This document shows positions 24,577-31,822 of a DNA stretch of 64,000 nt, piece by piece (the stretch's first letter is position 1; each line of letters opens with the position of its first letter). Source of the DNA: JACPYM01 sp963699175 (lineage in GTDB: Bacteria; Acidobacteriota; Blastocatellia; RBC074); NCBI GenBank assembly GCA_963699175.1, contig OY969418.1, forward strand, positions 186,001 through 250,000, given 5' to 3'. Position numbers and translations under genes: made by a program. A model generated the notes under the pieces. That model searched no databases. It saw only the letters and a list, made by a program, of their open reading frames with translations, and was not told where the DNA came from.

Positions 24577-25080
24577 ATGAGTCAGACAAGCAAGCCGGAT
24601 ACGCTCAACGAAATCGGCGTGCTCAAACGGCGCGAGATCGAAGCGCGCATCCTCGCGCCTTTGCTGCAAGCCTTGGGTGAACGCTTCGGGCACGAAGAGG
24701 TGTTAGCGGTAGCCTGCGAAGTGATTATTCGCATAGCCAAAGAGCAGGGCAGGGAGTTGGCGCAAGCAATGGGTGGCAATTCGTTGCCGCAACTGGCAGC
24801 CTCGCTATCAGCTTGGCAAAAAGATGACGCAATGCAGATGGAGTTGTTGGTATTGAATGAGAGCGAGTTTTCATTCAATGTGACGCGCTGTCGCTATGCC
24901 GAGCTGTATCGGACGTTAGGTTTGGAAGAATTGGGTGCTACGCTCTCGTGCAATCGCGACGCGGCGTTGATCGAAGGCTTCAACCAAAACATTACGCTGA
25001 CTCGCACACAGACGATTATGCAAGGCGCGCCTTTTTGCAATTTTCGTTACGTTGCACAAGCCGCGCCAGAAGAGAAATGA
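24577..25080 (+). CDS. L-2-amino-thiazoline-4-carboxylic acid hydrolase-like protein
   Basis: 167 residues from ATG 24577, which has TGGAGG at a good distance; the open frame from 24556 has none. The C-terminal half ELYRTLGLEELGATLSCNRDAALIEGFNQNITLTRTQTIMQGAPFCNFRY matches the ATC hydrolase family (cysteine in LSCNRD, arginine in LTRTQT, Cys/Asn in FCNFRY) when read in pieces. The N-terminal part is helical. Family members hydrolyse thiazoline or related heterocycles, but most are uncharacterised. Probably cotranscribed with the glycosyltransferase. Confidence 0.8.
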   Translation: MSQTSKPDTLNEIGVLKRREIEARILAPLLQALGERFGHEEVLAVACEVIIRIAKEQGRELAQAMGGNSLPQLAASLSAWQKDDAMQMELLVLNESEFSFNVTRCRYAELYRTLGLEELGATLSCNRDAALIEGFNQNITLTRTQTIMQGAPFCNFRYVAQAAPEEK

Positions 25081-25096
25081 TTTCCGGCGTCAGCCG

Positions 25097-25603
25097 TCAG
25101 CTATCAAAGCGCCAACGCGTCGCACTGCCGGTAAATTGCCCCGGCACTGAACTGAAGCCAAAGACCACACGTGGCTGCACGGCGAAGATCGGCCCCATTG
25201 CCGGATCGAGTTCCCATTCATATTTAGTTTGATAAGCGGCGAACACCGTTTGCGGCAGGGTTGCGGGTTGTACCTCGGCGGCGATGCCTTCCACGATGAC
25301 CGCGCCATCGGCCAATTCTACGCTCACGACGCAATGCGCATTACCAGCCAGGTTACGCGCCTTGCGCGATTCGCCGCCCGTGCTGAAGTAGAAACGATCA
25401 TCCGCCCAAACGCCCCACACCGGCATCGCGTGCGGTTGCCCGTCAGGCCGCGTGGTTGAAAGCCAATAGTGGCGCGCTGGCTCTAGCCGCTCTACCGCCC
25501 ATTCCCATGGCAACAAGCCTTGTCCTTCGCTCGCATCAGGAATGCCATAGCCGGGCATGTGCGGACGGCTGGCCTGTGGTTGACTTGGATTTGCGTCGGC
25601 CAT
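25097..25603 (-). CDS. Pyridoxamine 5'-phosphate oxidase-like flavin protein
   Basis: 168 residues. Split-barrel FMN-binding motifs: ARHYWLSTTRPDGQPHAMPVWGVWADDRFYFST (in pieces), ESRKARNLAGNAHCVVSVELADGAVIVEGIA, and a C-terminal FAVQPRVVFGF. This is the PPOX/F420-type family that binds FMN, F420 or haem. Cytoplasmic. It is transcribed convergently to the ATC-hydrolase-like gene with 16 bases between stops. Confidence 0.85.
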   Translation of the reverse strand: MADANPSQPQASRPHMPGYGIPDASEGQGLLPWEWAVERLEPARHYWLSTTRPDGQPHAMPVWGVWADDRFYFSTGGESRKARNLAGNAHCVVSVELADGAVIVEGIAAEVQPATLPQTVFAAYQTKYEWELDPAMGPIFAVQPRVVFGFSSVPGQFTGSATRWRFDS

Positions 25604-25629
25604 TTAACCTCCTCGCAAGCCAGTTCGGT

Positions 25630-26559
25630 TTAACTGGCAAAAGCCTCGCGCAACACTTTCAGACTCTTCGGCACGGCGGTCTGGGCGTCCTCTTTGCCTT
25701 CCATTTCGAGCGAGACCCAACCTTTGAACCCGGCATTGCGCAAAATTGAAGCGATGCGTTTGAAGTCAGGTTCGAGCGTGTAGTAAACACCGCCGCCGTA
25801 ATAGGTCTTGGCCTGAACGATGCTGGCGTGAGGCGCGAGCTTTTCAAGTTGCGAATACGGCTCGCCAAAGAAGTTGCCAGTGTCCAAATTGATAGCCAGC
25901 CAAGGCGAATTGACACCTTTGTAAATCCGCAGCAGGCCGGGCACAGAGGTCGTCAGGCCCCAGTGATTTTCCAGCGCCATCACGACCCCCGTTGCTTCAG
26001 CGTGGGGTAGACATTCATTGATACACTCGATGCACCATTTGAAAGCGTCGTCGTCAGTGTAGCCAGGCAGCGGCGTTTCCTGTCCGCCCGCGTCGAGCAT
26101 CTTTTGAAAATCGGGAATCGTGCCCCAACGGCCCGAATTCAAGCGAATCGCCGGGCAGCCCAGATAGTGCGCTATGTCCATGCAACGTTTGGTGTGATCA
26201 ATCATCTGCTGCCGCTTCTCTTTTTCGGGCGCGACGAAATTCTGGTGGATGGAAAGGAAGAAGAGCGACACGCCGTTGTCCCAAGCCATGCGTTTGAGTT
26301 GGTTCAGATAAGGCTTGGTCTCGTTTGCCATTTGGCGGTGTAGGATTTCGACGCCCTCGAAGCCGGTTTGCGCGGCGTGTTCGATTACCTTTTCAATCGG
26401 ATATTTTTCTCTACTGAAATGCCAATACGAATAGGTCGAAACGCCGAGGCGGATGCGTTGAGTTGATGGCGCCGCCGCCTTGAGTGGCGGCGCGTCGAGG
26501 GTGGTCGCAAGCGCCGCACTCGCGCCGGTTTTGAGTAGATCGCGTCGTGTGAGTTTCAT
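25630..26559 (-). CDS. Exported xylose isomerase-like TIM-barrel protein (Tat signal)
   Basis: 309 residues. The N-terminus MKLTRRDLLKTGASAALATTL is a twin-arginine signal, so export folded to the periplasm is expected. The barrel has VSTYSYWHFSREKYPIEKVIEHAAQTGFEGVEIL (in pieces), IRLNSGRWGTIP, VVMALENHWGLTTS, LAINLDTGNFFGEPY, IVQAKTYYGGG and GWVSLEMEGKEDA: the AP-endonuclease-2/hydroxypyruvate-isomerase superfamily with metal-binding Glu/Asp/His. Tat-exported members are common in Acidobacteriota and Planctomycetota, with 3-keto-sugar or polyol substrates suggested. The specific reaction is unknown. Confidence 0.87.
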   Translation of the reverse strand: MKLTRRDLLKTGASAALATTLDAPPLKAAAPSTQRIRLGVSTYSYWHFSREKYPIEKVIEHAAQTGFEGVEILHRQMANETKPYLNQLKRMAWDNGVSLFFLSIHQNFVAPEKEKRQQMIDHTKRCMDIAHYLGCPAIRLNSGRWGTIPDFQKMLDAGGQETPLPGYTDDDAFKWCIECINECLPHAEATGVVMALENHWGLTTSVPGLLRIYKGVNSPWLAINLDTGNFFGEPYSQLEKLAPHASIVQAKTYYGGGVYYTLEPDFKRIASILRNAGFKGWVSLEMEGKEDAQTAVPKSLKVLREAFAS

Positions 26560-26685
26560 CTTTGCCTCCTGAAAATGTCAGACAAGCTGCCAGAGTTTAT
26601 CGCGGGTCTTCGGTTTGGCACACCCTGGAATCAGCGACAAGCTCACCAGCTTGTCGGACATTGAAAGTGCGCCATTTTACTGCTT

Positions 26686-27666
26686 TCAGTTCAACGCTCC
26701 CAGGTTTTGCCGATACCATTCGATTGTGCGCGACAAGCCTTCATCCAAACTTACTTCTGCGCGCCAGCCCAACCGCGCTTCCGCTTTTTCAGCCGAAAGA
26801 TACTGCGCATCAATCTCCCGCTCGATCTTCTGTGTCAGCATGATCTGCGGTTCGAATTGCCCCGCCTTGCCCGCTAGCTTAATGATTTGCTGAACCAGGG
26901 ACAGCATCTGTACTGGCTCGCCTGCGCCGAAATTGAACGCCTCGCCGCGCGCCATTTCGATCTTTTCCCCCAGCAGCAAATAACCACGCGCCACGTCGTC
27001 AACGTAGACAAACTCGCGCAACGGTGTGCCATCACTGCGAATGATAGGCGCTTCATCGCGCAAGACGGAAAGGATCGTGCCGGGAATGATGCGCGACAGA
27101 TTCAGGTCGCCTGGGCCGTAAATATTGGCAAAGCGCGTCACTGCCACAGGCAACGCATAGCTGTGAGCATACGAACGCGTGAGCACGTCAGTGCAAACTT
27201 TCGACGCATCATAAGGAAATAGACCGAGCAGCGGGTAGTCTTCCTGGTAAGGCAGATTTTCGTGCGAGCCATAAGCCTTGTCGCTCGACGCCACTACGAC
27301 ACGCTTGATTGTCTGGCTGACGCGGCAGGCTTCGAGCAGGAAATAAGTGCCGCGAATATTGCTCTCAAAGGTTGAAAGCGGCGAACGATTGGCCGCGCCG
27401 ACGATGGCTTGCGCTGCAAGGTGAAAGACGGCTTCGATTTCGTATTCATTGAGAATGCGTTCGAGCAACGCGTAATCTTCAAGCTGACCTTGTACGACTG
27501 TCACGCGCTGGCGCAGGTCGAATAGGTCGAGCGCATTGGCGCGCACAGCGTCACGTTGCAAGCAGATTACACGCGCGCCTTGCTCTACCAACAGCCGCGC
27601 CACGTGCGCGCCGATGAAGCCGGTCGCGCCGGTGACAAAAGCAGTTTTATTCTTCCAGAAAGACAT
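26686..27666 (-). CDS. NAD-dependent nucleotide-sugar epimerase/dehydratase (extended SDR)
   Basis: 326 residues from ATG 27666, which overlaps the upstream stop as TGATG. Extended-SDR motifs: TGATGFIGAHVARLL, VFHLAAQAIV, VVVASSDKAYG, PYDASKVCTDVL (YxxxK), RFANIYGPGDLNLSRIIPG, REFVYVDDVARGYLLL, FNFGAGEP. The SSDKAYG/YDASK combination is closest to CDP-glucose 4,6-dehydratase and its GDP-mannose relatives. It is likely to act in surface glycan precursor synthesis. The coupling to a small coiled-coil gene upstream is curious. Confidence 0.87.
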   Translation of the reverse strand: MSFWKNKTAFVTGATGFIGAHVARLLVEQGARVICLQRDAVRANALDLFDLRQRVTVVQGQLEDYALLERILNEYEIEAVFHLAAQAIVGAANRSPLSTFESNIRGTYFLLEACRVSQTIKRVVVASSDKAYGSHENLPYQEDYPLLGLFPYDASKVCTDVLTRSYAHSYALPVAVTRFANIYGPGDLNLSRIIPGTILSVLRDEAPIIRSDGTPLREFVYVDDVARGYLLLGEKIEMARGEAFNFGAGEPVQMLSLVQQIIKLAGKAGQFEPQIMLTQKIEREIDAQYLSAEKAEARLGWRAEVSLDEGLSRTIEWYRQNLGALN

Positions 27667-28037
27667 CAAACTTGCCCGTTCGTTTTTGGCAGATCATCAA
27701 TACGCCGGTTCGTCGTAGTGATTGCCTGCGCCATCTCCGCCAACGCCTGGCCAACTTGAGACTGGAAGGTGGACAAGGACGCTTCAGTTCTCATCTGTGC
27801 GGCAATTAGTGCATTCAACTTCCCGGTGAAAGTTTCTTCCAACTGACGTCGCTTCTCGCGTTCCTGTCGAGCTTCAGCTACACCCAGGCGGATAGCGCGA
27901 GTGAGCCGCTGGCTAATTGCATCAAGCCTCAAATCGGTTTGTTTCCCTAGCGCCTTCAACTCTTCAATGTCAGCGAAGAACTTGGCTTGCTGGTCTATAA
28001 TGAAGGTGATGTTTCTTTCGATTTCTTCTTGGTTCAT
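27666..28037 (-). CDS. Small coiled-coil protein
   Basis: 123 residues, mostly heptad-like: IERNITFIIDQQAKFFADIEELKALGK, LRLDAISQRLTRAI, EARQEREKRRQLEETFTGKLNALIAA, then QSQVGQALAEMAQAITTTNRRIDDL. No signal peptide. The pattern resembles short orphan coiled-coil proteins of filamentous and soil bacteria; function unknown. Its start overlaps the upstream frame as ATGA and its stop overlaps the epimerase start as TGATG, so it is embedded in a translationally coupled unit. Confidence 0.7.
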   Translation of the reverse strand: MNQEEIERNITFIIDQQAKFFADIEELKALGKQTDLRLDAISQRLTRAIRLGVAEARQEREKRRQLEETFTGKLNALIAAQMRTEASLSTFQSQVGQALAEMAQAITTTNRRIDDLPKTNGQV

Positions 28038-28466
28038 AGCGTCGCTTTCTCGTCAATGGCTCTTACTGATCCCCCATGTTGAGTATTAACCATAGCGCCG
28101 TGCCATTCAAGGAAAGTCAGGCTCATCAACTCGAACACCGCCCGGCTCATCTCTTCACCCGTCGCATTGTCGGCGCTCCGCCCGTCGAGTATGAGACGCT
28201 CCGTCAGACAGAGAACCTCAGGGTCCCAAGTGTCAGGCGCGCGCGGGTCTGACTGCTCCACGAATTCACGAAACTTGGCCTGCAAATCTTCCAGCAGGTC
28301 GTCCGGCAAGGCGCTCTTCCATCGCCGTAAAGCGCGCGTCATAGTTCGGCGGCAATGGGTTAGTGTCACGCGCCAGAAACCGCTGCATCGTCTCCATCAG
28401 CCAATCCAGCTTTTTGCTGTCGGTCAGGCTTTTGGTTAGGTCCTTGGTTGGTTCGTCTTCGGTCAT
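28034..28466 (-). pseudogene. Small hypothetical gene, apparently frameshifted
   Basis: From ATG 28466 the frame reads MTEDEPTKDLTKSLTDSKK, LDWLMETMQRFLARDTNPLPPNYDARF, then becomes Arg/Gly/Ala-rich and stops at 28266. One base further on, the neighbouring frame carries protein-like sequence (ALPDDLLEDLQAKFREFVEQ, EVLCLTERLILDG, AVFELMSLTFLEWHGAMV) to the stop at 28034. The two halves make one plausible ~140-residue acidic helical protein if the frame shifts near 28320-28340. Alternatives are two overlapping genes (second start at ATG 28342, without a ribosome-binding site) or sequencing error. Function unknown. Confidence 0.5.
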
Positions 28467-28578
28467 CGTCTCGCCTTAATCCTTGTAACAATCATTTATT
28501 TGCCATTTTTCTTTTCCTGCTTTATTGGCAAACTACGGTCAGCCCCAGGAGGCAGAATAATTTTTGTGTCGTCTTCGT

Positions 28579-28930
28579 TTAAGTCCTGCGTGAGTTTTCT
28601 AAACGGCGCGCACCTAAGCGGGTAAGCGAGCTGGCGAGTTCGGCCTTCTCTTCCAGGCTCAAGCTTAGATCGTCAATACTGCCCCGCGCCCGCACGATGC
28701 CCTGTACAGGGTGATGAGGATTTGCGGATCATCTTGGTCTTCTGCCAGTGTGAGCCTGAGCAGCGCCGCTGCGTCTTCAGCCGATGCTACCAAATCTTCT
28801 GTTAATACTTCCCCCCAAGTTTTCATTGCTTGTTCGTTTGCTAATAATTCCGCCAAAATTGCTCTGCCCGTTCAACGTCGCGATATTGTGTAGGTTTGTC
28901 TCCGCCACAGAACAGCACATCTAAAAAAAC
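28579..28930 (-). pseudogene. Remnant of a HigB/RelE-like toxin and antitoxin pair
   Basis: Minus-strand bases 28930-28841 encode VLFCGGDKPTQYRDVERAEQFW followed by NY and TAG (written here in two pieces). This is the C-terminal signature of addiction-module killer proteins (LLxGGDKSxQxxDIxxAxxxW). The N-terminal part of the toxin is gone, and a terminator of the upstream gene sits at the break. An overlapping frame (28665-28856) encodes MKTWGEVLTEDLVASAEDAA and DPQILITLYRASCGRG, reminiscent of the matching antitoxin start. Protein-like sequence then continues in another frame to 28579. Toxin assignment is moderately strong, antitoxin weak. Confidence 0.45.
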
Positions 28931-28951
28931 AGGCTACTTGCTAGTAGCCTG
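28923..28951 (-). terminator. Rho-independent terminator of the SnoaL-like gene
   Basis: 9-bp perfect stem (28930-28938/28943-28951), 4-base loop and a run of seven Ts on the minus strand. The stop codon of the SnoaL-like gene lies inside the stem. Confidence 0.9.
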
Positions 28952-29335
28952 TAAGAATTGTGCAGTGTCAGTGTACTGCTGAAACTTTACAACTTTGCCG
29001 TCACGGAACGTGAAGAAGTGGGCGAACTGTGCCCGCACCTGCTTCCCGGTCTGTTTATAAGTCCCGCTGTAGTAGCCGTGCCCGATGATTGTGTCTCCGG
29101 CGTCCAGCACTTCTTTGGGCGACACCGCGAAGCCGTCCCACTCGGTGCCGATCCGCATAAACACGCCTTCCAAGACTGCGTTCGGGCCGACATACGGATT
29201 TCCATCAGCGTAGATAAAACTCTCGGCTTCCCACCATTCTATTTGTGGGCCCAAGGCTGCGATGACAGTTGGGATGTCACCACTGCCGAATGCTTCATAT
29301 ATGCCCTGAACTATTCTTGCGTTCTCTTGTGACAT
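28934..29335 (-). CDS. SnoaL-like/NTF2-fold protein
   Basis: 133 residues. NTF2-like cone-fold signatures: ENARIVQGIYEAFGSGDIPTVIAAL, IEWWEAESFIYADG, PYVGPNAVLEGVF, GHGYYSGTYKQTGK, FAHFFTFRDGKVVKFQQYTDT. Family members include polyketide cyclases, limonene epoxide hydrolase-like enzymes and many stress proteins; no reaction can be assigned. It ends at a strong terminator, marking the 3' end of the small-gene island transcript. Confidence 0.87.
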   Translation of the reverse strand: MSQENARIVQGIYEAFGSGDIPTVIAALGPQIEWWEAESFIYADGNPYVGPNAVLEGVFMRIGTEWDGFAVSPKEVLDAGDTIIGHGYYSGTYKQTGKQVRAQFAHFFTFRDGKVVKFQQYTDTAQFLQATSK

Positions 29336-29421
29336 AGTCTTTTGCCTTTCCGGGTTATTGTAGTCAGTTGAATTTCATTACTGCTGATCTACTCGGCTGT
29401 GTAGACATTGGCTTCTCTATC

Positions 29422-29622
29422 CTAATGGTCTGTTCGTCTTCTTTCACGTTCTTGATCGCGCATGACAAACAGCCGCTTGGTCACGCGGCAGCTTCGACAA
29501 TCACAATCAGCGCGTGCCAGAGCTGCCCGATGTCCACAGTTGAAACAGTAGACCGGCTCAGGCTGTAAGCCATCGGCTGGCGCGTCACACCACGAACAGC
29601 TTAAGCGAATAATACTAGCCAT
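29422..29622 (-). CDS. Small cysteine-rich zinc-ribbon-like protein, paralogue C
   Basis: 66 residues. Cysteine pattern: CSWC near the N-terminus, YCFNCGHR in the middle, CDCRSC afterwards, then a basic tail with RERERRR-like charge. It shares SC-x-WC, YC-x2-C-x-HR and CDC-x2-C with 29622-29816 and 30331-30525. Eight to nine Cys/His suggest two zinc sites. Its ATG overlaps the upstream stop (TGATG), so translation is coupled. No known family; may bind nucleic acid (inference from basic tail). Confidence 0.72.
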   Translation of the reverse strand: MASIIRLSCSWCDAPADGLQPEPVYCFNCGHRAALARADCDCRSCRVTKRLFVMRDQERERRRTDH

Positions 29623-29816
29623 CAGCCTTGCCTGCGTTTATTCTCGCGCGCCCAACTCGCCATCATCTGCTCAGTATGCTTGCACTTTCGGCAATCGCAA
29701 TGCTCACGCAAAACATCCGCTCGGTGCGCGCAACTCGAACAATAAATTGCCTCTTCAGCCACAATATTGTTTATCGTCTTACACCACGAACAGCTTTTCC
29801 TGAGGTGTTGCGGCAT
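29622..29816 (-). CDS. Small cysteine-rich zinc-ribbon-like protein, paralogue B
   Basis: 64 residues: KSCSWCKTINN, EEAIYCSSCAHRADVLREHCDC then RKC, ending in the basic ENKRRQG. Same cysteine framework as the two neighbouring paralogues. Coupled on both sides: ATG overlaps the preceding stop as TAATG and its own stop overlaps the next start as TGATG. Function unknown. Confidence 0.72.
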   Translation of the reverse strand: MPQHLRKSCSWCKTINNIVAEEAIYCSSCAHRADVLREHCDCRKCKHTEQMMASWARENKRRQG

Positions 29817-30025
29817 TACTTTCCTTTCTTCGTCGCACGTTTCTTCGGCGTGGTCTGAGCGACCACTGATTGCACTTGTACCATCGTTAAATGACCTGGC
29901 GTTGGTTGTTCTGCCTTATACGGATGTACGCGCACACGGCAAGCGCCGCAATAGCCAGAGCCATCATCTAACAGCACAGTTAGTGAACTAAAAACGTGGA
30001 TTGGACACATCGGTCGCTGTTTCAT
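29816..30025 (-). CDS. Small Cys/His protein with lysine-rich tail
   Basis: 69 residues from ATG 30025, which has AAGAGG at proper distance (the longer frame to 30112 has no such site). MCPIHVFSSLTVLLDDGSGYCGACRVRVHPY (in pieces) carries one CxxC-type pair and two His; the C-terminus TTPKKRATKKGK is strongly basic. The tail recurs in other genes of this island. Probably a small zinc-binding, nucleic-acid-binding protein; unrecognised. Confidence 0.68.
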   Translation of the reverse strand: MKQRPMCPIHVFSSLTVLLDDGSGYCGACRVRVHPYKAEQPTPGHLTMVQVQSVVAQTTPKKRATKKGK

Positions 30026-30029
30026 TGTG

Positions 30030-30341
30030 TCAGCCTCTTGCCTTTCTGATCGCTCGTTTCTTGGCAGGCTTCGTCTCGGCTCTCTTTGGCCTGCCTGGTT
30101 TGTGTTCGGCAACCAATGCCAAGTCCATCTTGCCGATAAGATAGATATTTGCCGCGCCGCGCGCCTTTAATCGTTTATTCCGAATCAGCCTTAATACACG
30201 CTGGCGACTGAGGTCGAGCCTGCCAGCCGCTTCAGTAACCGAGCTCTCTGATGATTCCTTCCATCTGTCAGCTTTTGCCTTTCGTGGCGCGCTTCTTCGC
30301 GGGCTTCGATCCAGTCGTGCCAGTAAAGTGTTAGGGTTCAT
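30030..30341 (-). CDS. Helix-turn-helix (excisionase/MerR-like) protein with basic tail
   Basis: 103 residues. Residues about 33-75 form a winged-helix of the excisionase/MerR type: SSVTEAAGRLDLSRQRVLRLIRNKRL (in pieces), then KARGAANIYLIGKMDLALV. N- and C-terminal segments are Arg/Lys-rich (RRSAPRKAK; AKKRAIRKARG). The start at 30341 overlaps the end of the preceding Cys-rich gene, and its first ~30 codons overlap an alternative frame with a lysine-rich tail, so the true start may differ. Probably a DNA-binding protein of the island. Confidence 0.65.
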   Translation of the reverse strand: MNPNTLLARLDRSPRRSAPRKAKADRWKESSESSVTEAAGRLDLSRQRVLRLIRNKRLKARGAANIYLIGKMDLALVAEHKPGRPKRAETKPAKKRAIRKARG

Positions 30342-30525
30342 GCTCTACCGTTCGCTTGCTCGGAAAATACAAAATCCGGCTGGGGTCGCAGCACTTTTGG
30401 CAGTCACAATCGGCGCGCGCCTTGTCTCCACGATGACCGCAGGCAGAGCAATACATTGCCTCGCCTCCAGTGGCATCGTTCAGCCTGTCGCACCACAAGC
30501 AAGTTAAACTGATTTTGAAAGCCAT
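30331..30525 (-). CDS. Small cysteine-rich zinc-ribbon-like protein, paralogue A
   Basis: 64 residues: LTCLWCDRLNDATGGEAMYC, SACGHRGDKARADCDC, QKCCDPSR. Same framework as paralogues B and C. After its TAA stop (30331-30333) the same frame stays open for 20 more codons and encodes a lysine-rich segment (SKPAKKRATKGKS) like the tails of neighbouring genes, before a TGA at 30268-30270. Either the tail has been cut off by a new stop or the stop can be read through. Confidence 0.72.
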   Translation of the reverse strand: MAFKISLTCLWCDRLNDATGGEAMYCSACGHRGDKARADCDCQKCCDPSRILYFPSKRTVEHEP

Positions 30526-30536
30526 CAGTCTTCTTT

Positions 30537-30698
30537 TTACTCCTGTAGTTCAACTTCCTTTGGTGAGGGTAGAGGCCGCGTCAATCGCCCTGACGGTGGC
30601 AACGGCGGCACGTCGCTCAACTCATCAGTTGTCGGCAATTCCTCTGTGGGAAAAGGCGGGTGAGGCGGCGGCGGCGGTTTTTCTTGCTGATCAGTCAT
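30537..30698 (-). CDS. Proline-rich 53-residue protein
   Basis: ATG 30698 follows GAAAGG at good distance; the longer frame to 30743 overlaps cspA. Composition is dominated by Pro and acidic residues (EKPPPPPHPPFPTEELP, VPPLPPSGRLTRPLPSP), so it is likely disordered. Located 12 bases upstream of paralogue A and just behind the cold-shock gene. No family recognised. Confidence 0.6.
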   Translation of the reverse strand: MTDQQEKPPPPPHPPFPTEELPTTDELSDVPPLPPSGRLTRPLPSPKEVELQE

Positions 30699-30739
30699 TG
30701 GTTTCCTTTCTTTGTTATGCGCTAGTGATCCCGCACGGC

Positions 30740-30931
30740 TCAAGCCCGCCGCACGTTCTGCGCCTCCGGCCCCTTCTTCCCCTGCACGATCTCGAAGGTT
30801 ACCGAGTCGCCTTCTTTGATTTGATCCAGGCAGCCCGAAGTGTGGACGAAAACATCCTTACCTCCGCCGTCGGGTGTGATAAAGCCAAAACCCTTAGCCT
30901 CATTGAAAAATTTCACAGTGCCTTGTTGCAT
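30740..30931 (-). CDS. Cold-shock protein (CspA family)
   Basis: 63 residues from ATG 30931 with AGGAG at 30941-30945. OB-fold signatures: QQGTVKFFNEAKGFGFITPD (RNP1 KGFGFI) and KDVFVHTS (RNP2), then GDSVTFEIVQGKKGPEAQNVRRA. Binds single-stranded RNA/DNA as a chaperone in the cytoplasm. It is an ordinary gene embedded in the small-protein island. Confidence 0.95.
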   Translation of the reverse strand: MQQGTVKFFNEAKGFGFITPDGGGKDVFVHTSGCLDQIKEGDSVTFEIVQGKKGPEAQNVRRA

Positions 30932-31010
30932 TTTCAATTACTCCTGATGTGTTTGAGATTCGCTGCCTAGGCAGCGAAAGTGATTTACTGCTTTGTTCTG
31001 CGTTTCTCCA

Positions 31011-31214
31011 TCAACACCTTATTAGCCCAACTATCAGTATGATGAGAATGGCCACCCCGAGGTAGATCACTCTCTGCTTCGTCAGGCGAGACAGGTTGTA
31101 TTTAGACAGCCAATCACGACCAATAGGTATGACGGTCGGCAGCGCTTCGTTGCAATATATGCAGATCAGTGCGACTTGCGGATTCAATGCCTTGCATTCG
31201 CGGCAACACTTCAT
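31011..31214 (-). CDS. Zinc-ribbon protein with one membrane anchor
   Basis: 67 residues. N-terminal zinc ribbon with MKCCRECKALNPQ and CIYC, then a basic linker (LSRLTKQR), and a C-terminal hydrophobic helix (VIYLGVAILIILIVGLI). A tail-anchored small membrane protein with cytoplasmic zinc ribbon is predicted. Start ATG 31214 overlaps the stop of a tiny upstream frame as TAATG. Confidence 0.7.
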   Translation of the reverse strand: MKCCRECKALNPQVALICIYCNEALPTVIPIGRDWLSKYNLSRLTKQRVIYLGVAILIILIVGLIRC

Positions 31215-31312
31215 TAACTCCCCTTCTTGGCCGCGCGTTTCTTCGCTGGCGTTGTCTTCGCCATATTGTTGGTTTTCTTTGCCTTCGCGCGCCCTGGTGC
31301 TGATGATAACAC
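31214..31312 (-). CDS. Tiny lysine/alanine-rich peptide (16-32 residues)
   Basis: The frame ends in MAKTTPAKKRAAKKGS-TAA, and the stop overlaps the next start (TAATG). The start is either ATG 31264 (16 residues) or GTG 31312 (32 residues). Neither has a clear ribosome-binding site. The tail is nearly the same as those at the ends of 29816-30025 and 30030-30341 and of the open extension after 30331, which argues against chance. Confidence 0.4.
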   Translation of the reverse strand: MLSSAPGRAKAKKTNNMAKTTPAKKRAAKKGS

Positions 31313-31510
31313 AGCATGACCAACAAAAAGCACTTACCAGCGGCGCGCCGATAAGTGCTTTGAGTGAAAAACGACCCGTACGGGAGTTAAACCAATGTTA
31401 CCGCCGTAAACCGGCTAAAAAGCCATGTCAACTGTTCTGAGACAATCTCAGCGTACGACCCTCGAAAACTCAAACTTGATAATCAAAAATAAGACGGGTG
31501 AACCGCACCT

Positions 31511-31822
31511 TCACTCGACGTTGAGCTTGAGCGTCCTACACGCTGCCAGCGTTATTTGCTCAGGCGTAGCGAGCAGCGCGTCAAAGAAGCGCACCGACCG
31601 CGAATCCGCCCCGTCGCTGACGATTGAGGCAAAATGATCCTGGAAGCTTTCACGCACGTCCACGTTTTGCGCCTTGACCCAACGTGCCAGCACGTCCGCC
31701 GCGTCGCGATCAGTAAAGAATTGTCGTGACTCGCCCGGCGGGGGCATAGCTTCGAGACCGCGCATCTGTTGCTCAAGTACTGCGCAGGCTTCACCGCGTG
31801 TGAGTTTTCTGCTTTCACTCAT
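31511..31822 (-). CDS. Hypothetical 103-residue protein
   Basis: Helical, mixed charge: SRKLTRGEACAVLEQQMRGLE, FFTDRDAADVLARWVKAQNVD, SFQDHFASIVSDGADSRSVRFFDALLA (in pieces). No signal peptide, membrane segment or family recognised. Same strand as the island downstream, but about 200 bases separate them. Coding is supported by codon pattern and amino-acid composition only. Confidence 0.5.
   Translation of the reverse strand: MSESRKLTRGEACAVLEQQMRGLEAMPPPGESRQFFTDRDAADVLARWVKAQNVDVRESFQDHFASIVSDGADSRSVRFFDALLATPEQITLAACRTLKLNVE

Noticed and set aside
31365..31440. tRNA-like sequence on the minus strand (GGTTTAACTCCC, GGCTTTTTAGCC hairpin)
   Set aside because: No complete cloverleaf with matching acceptor stem could be built; the T-arm and D-arm do not pair. 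A covariance search (tRNAscan-SE) would settle it.
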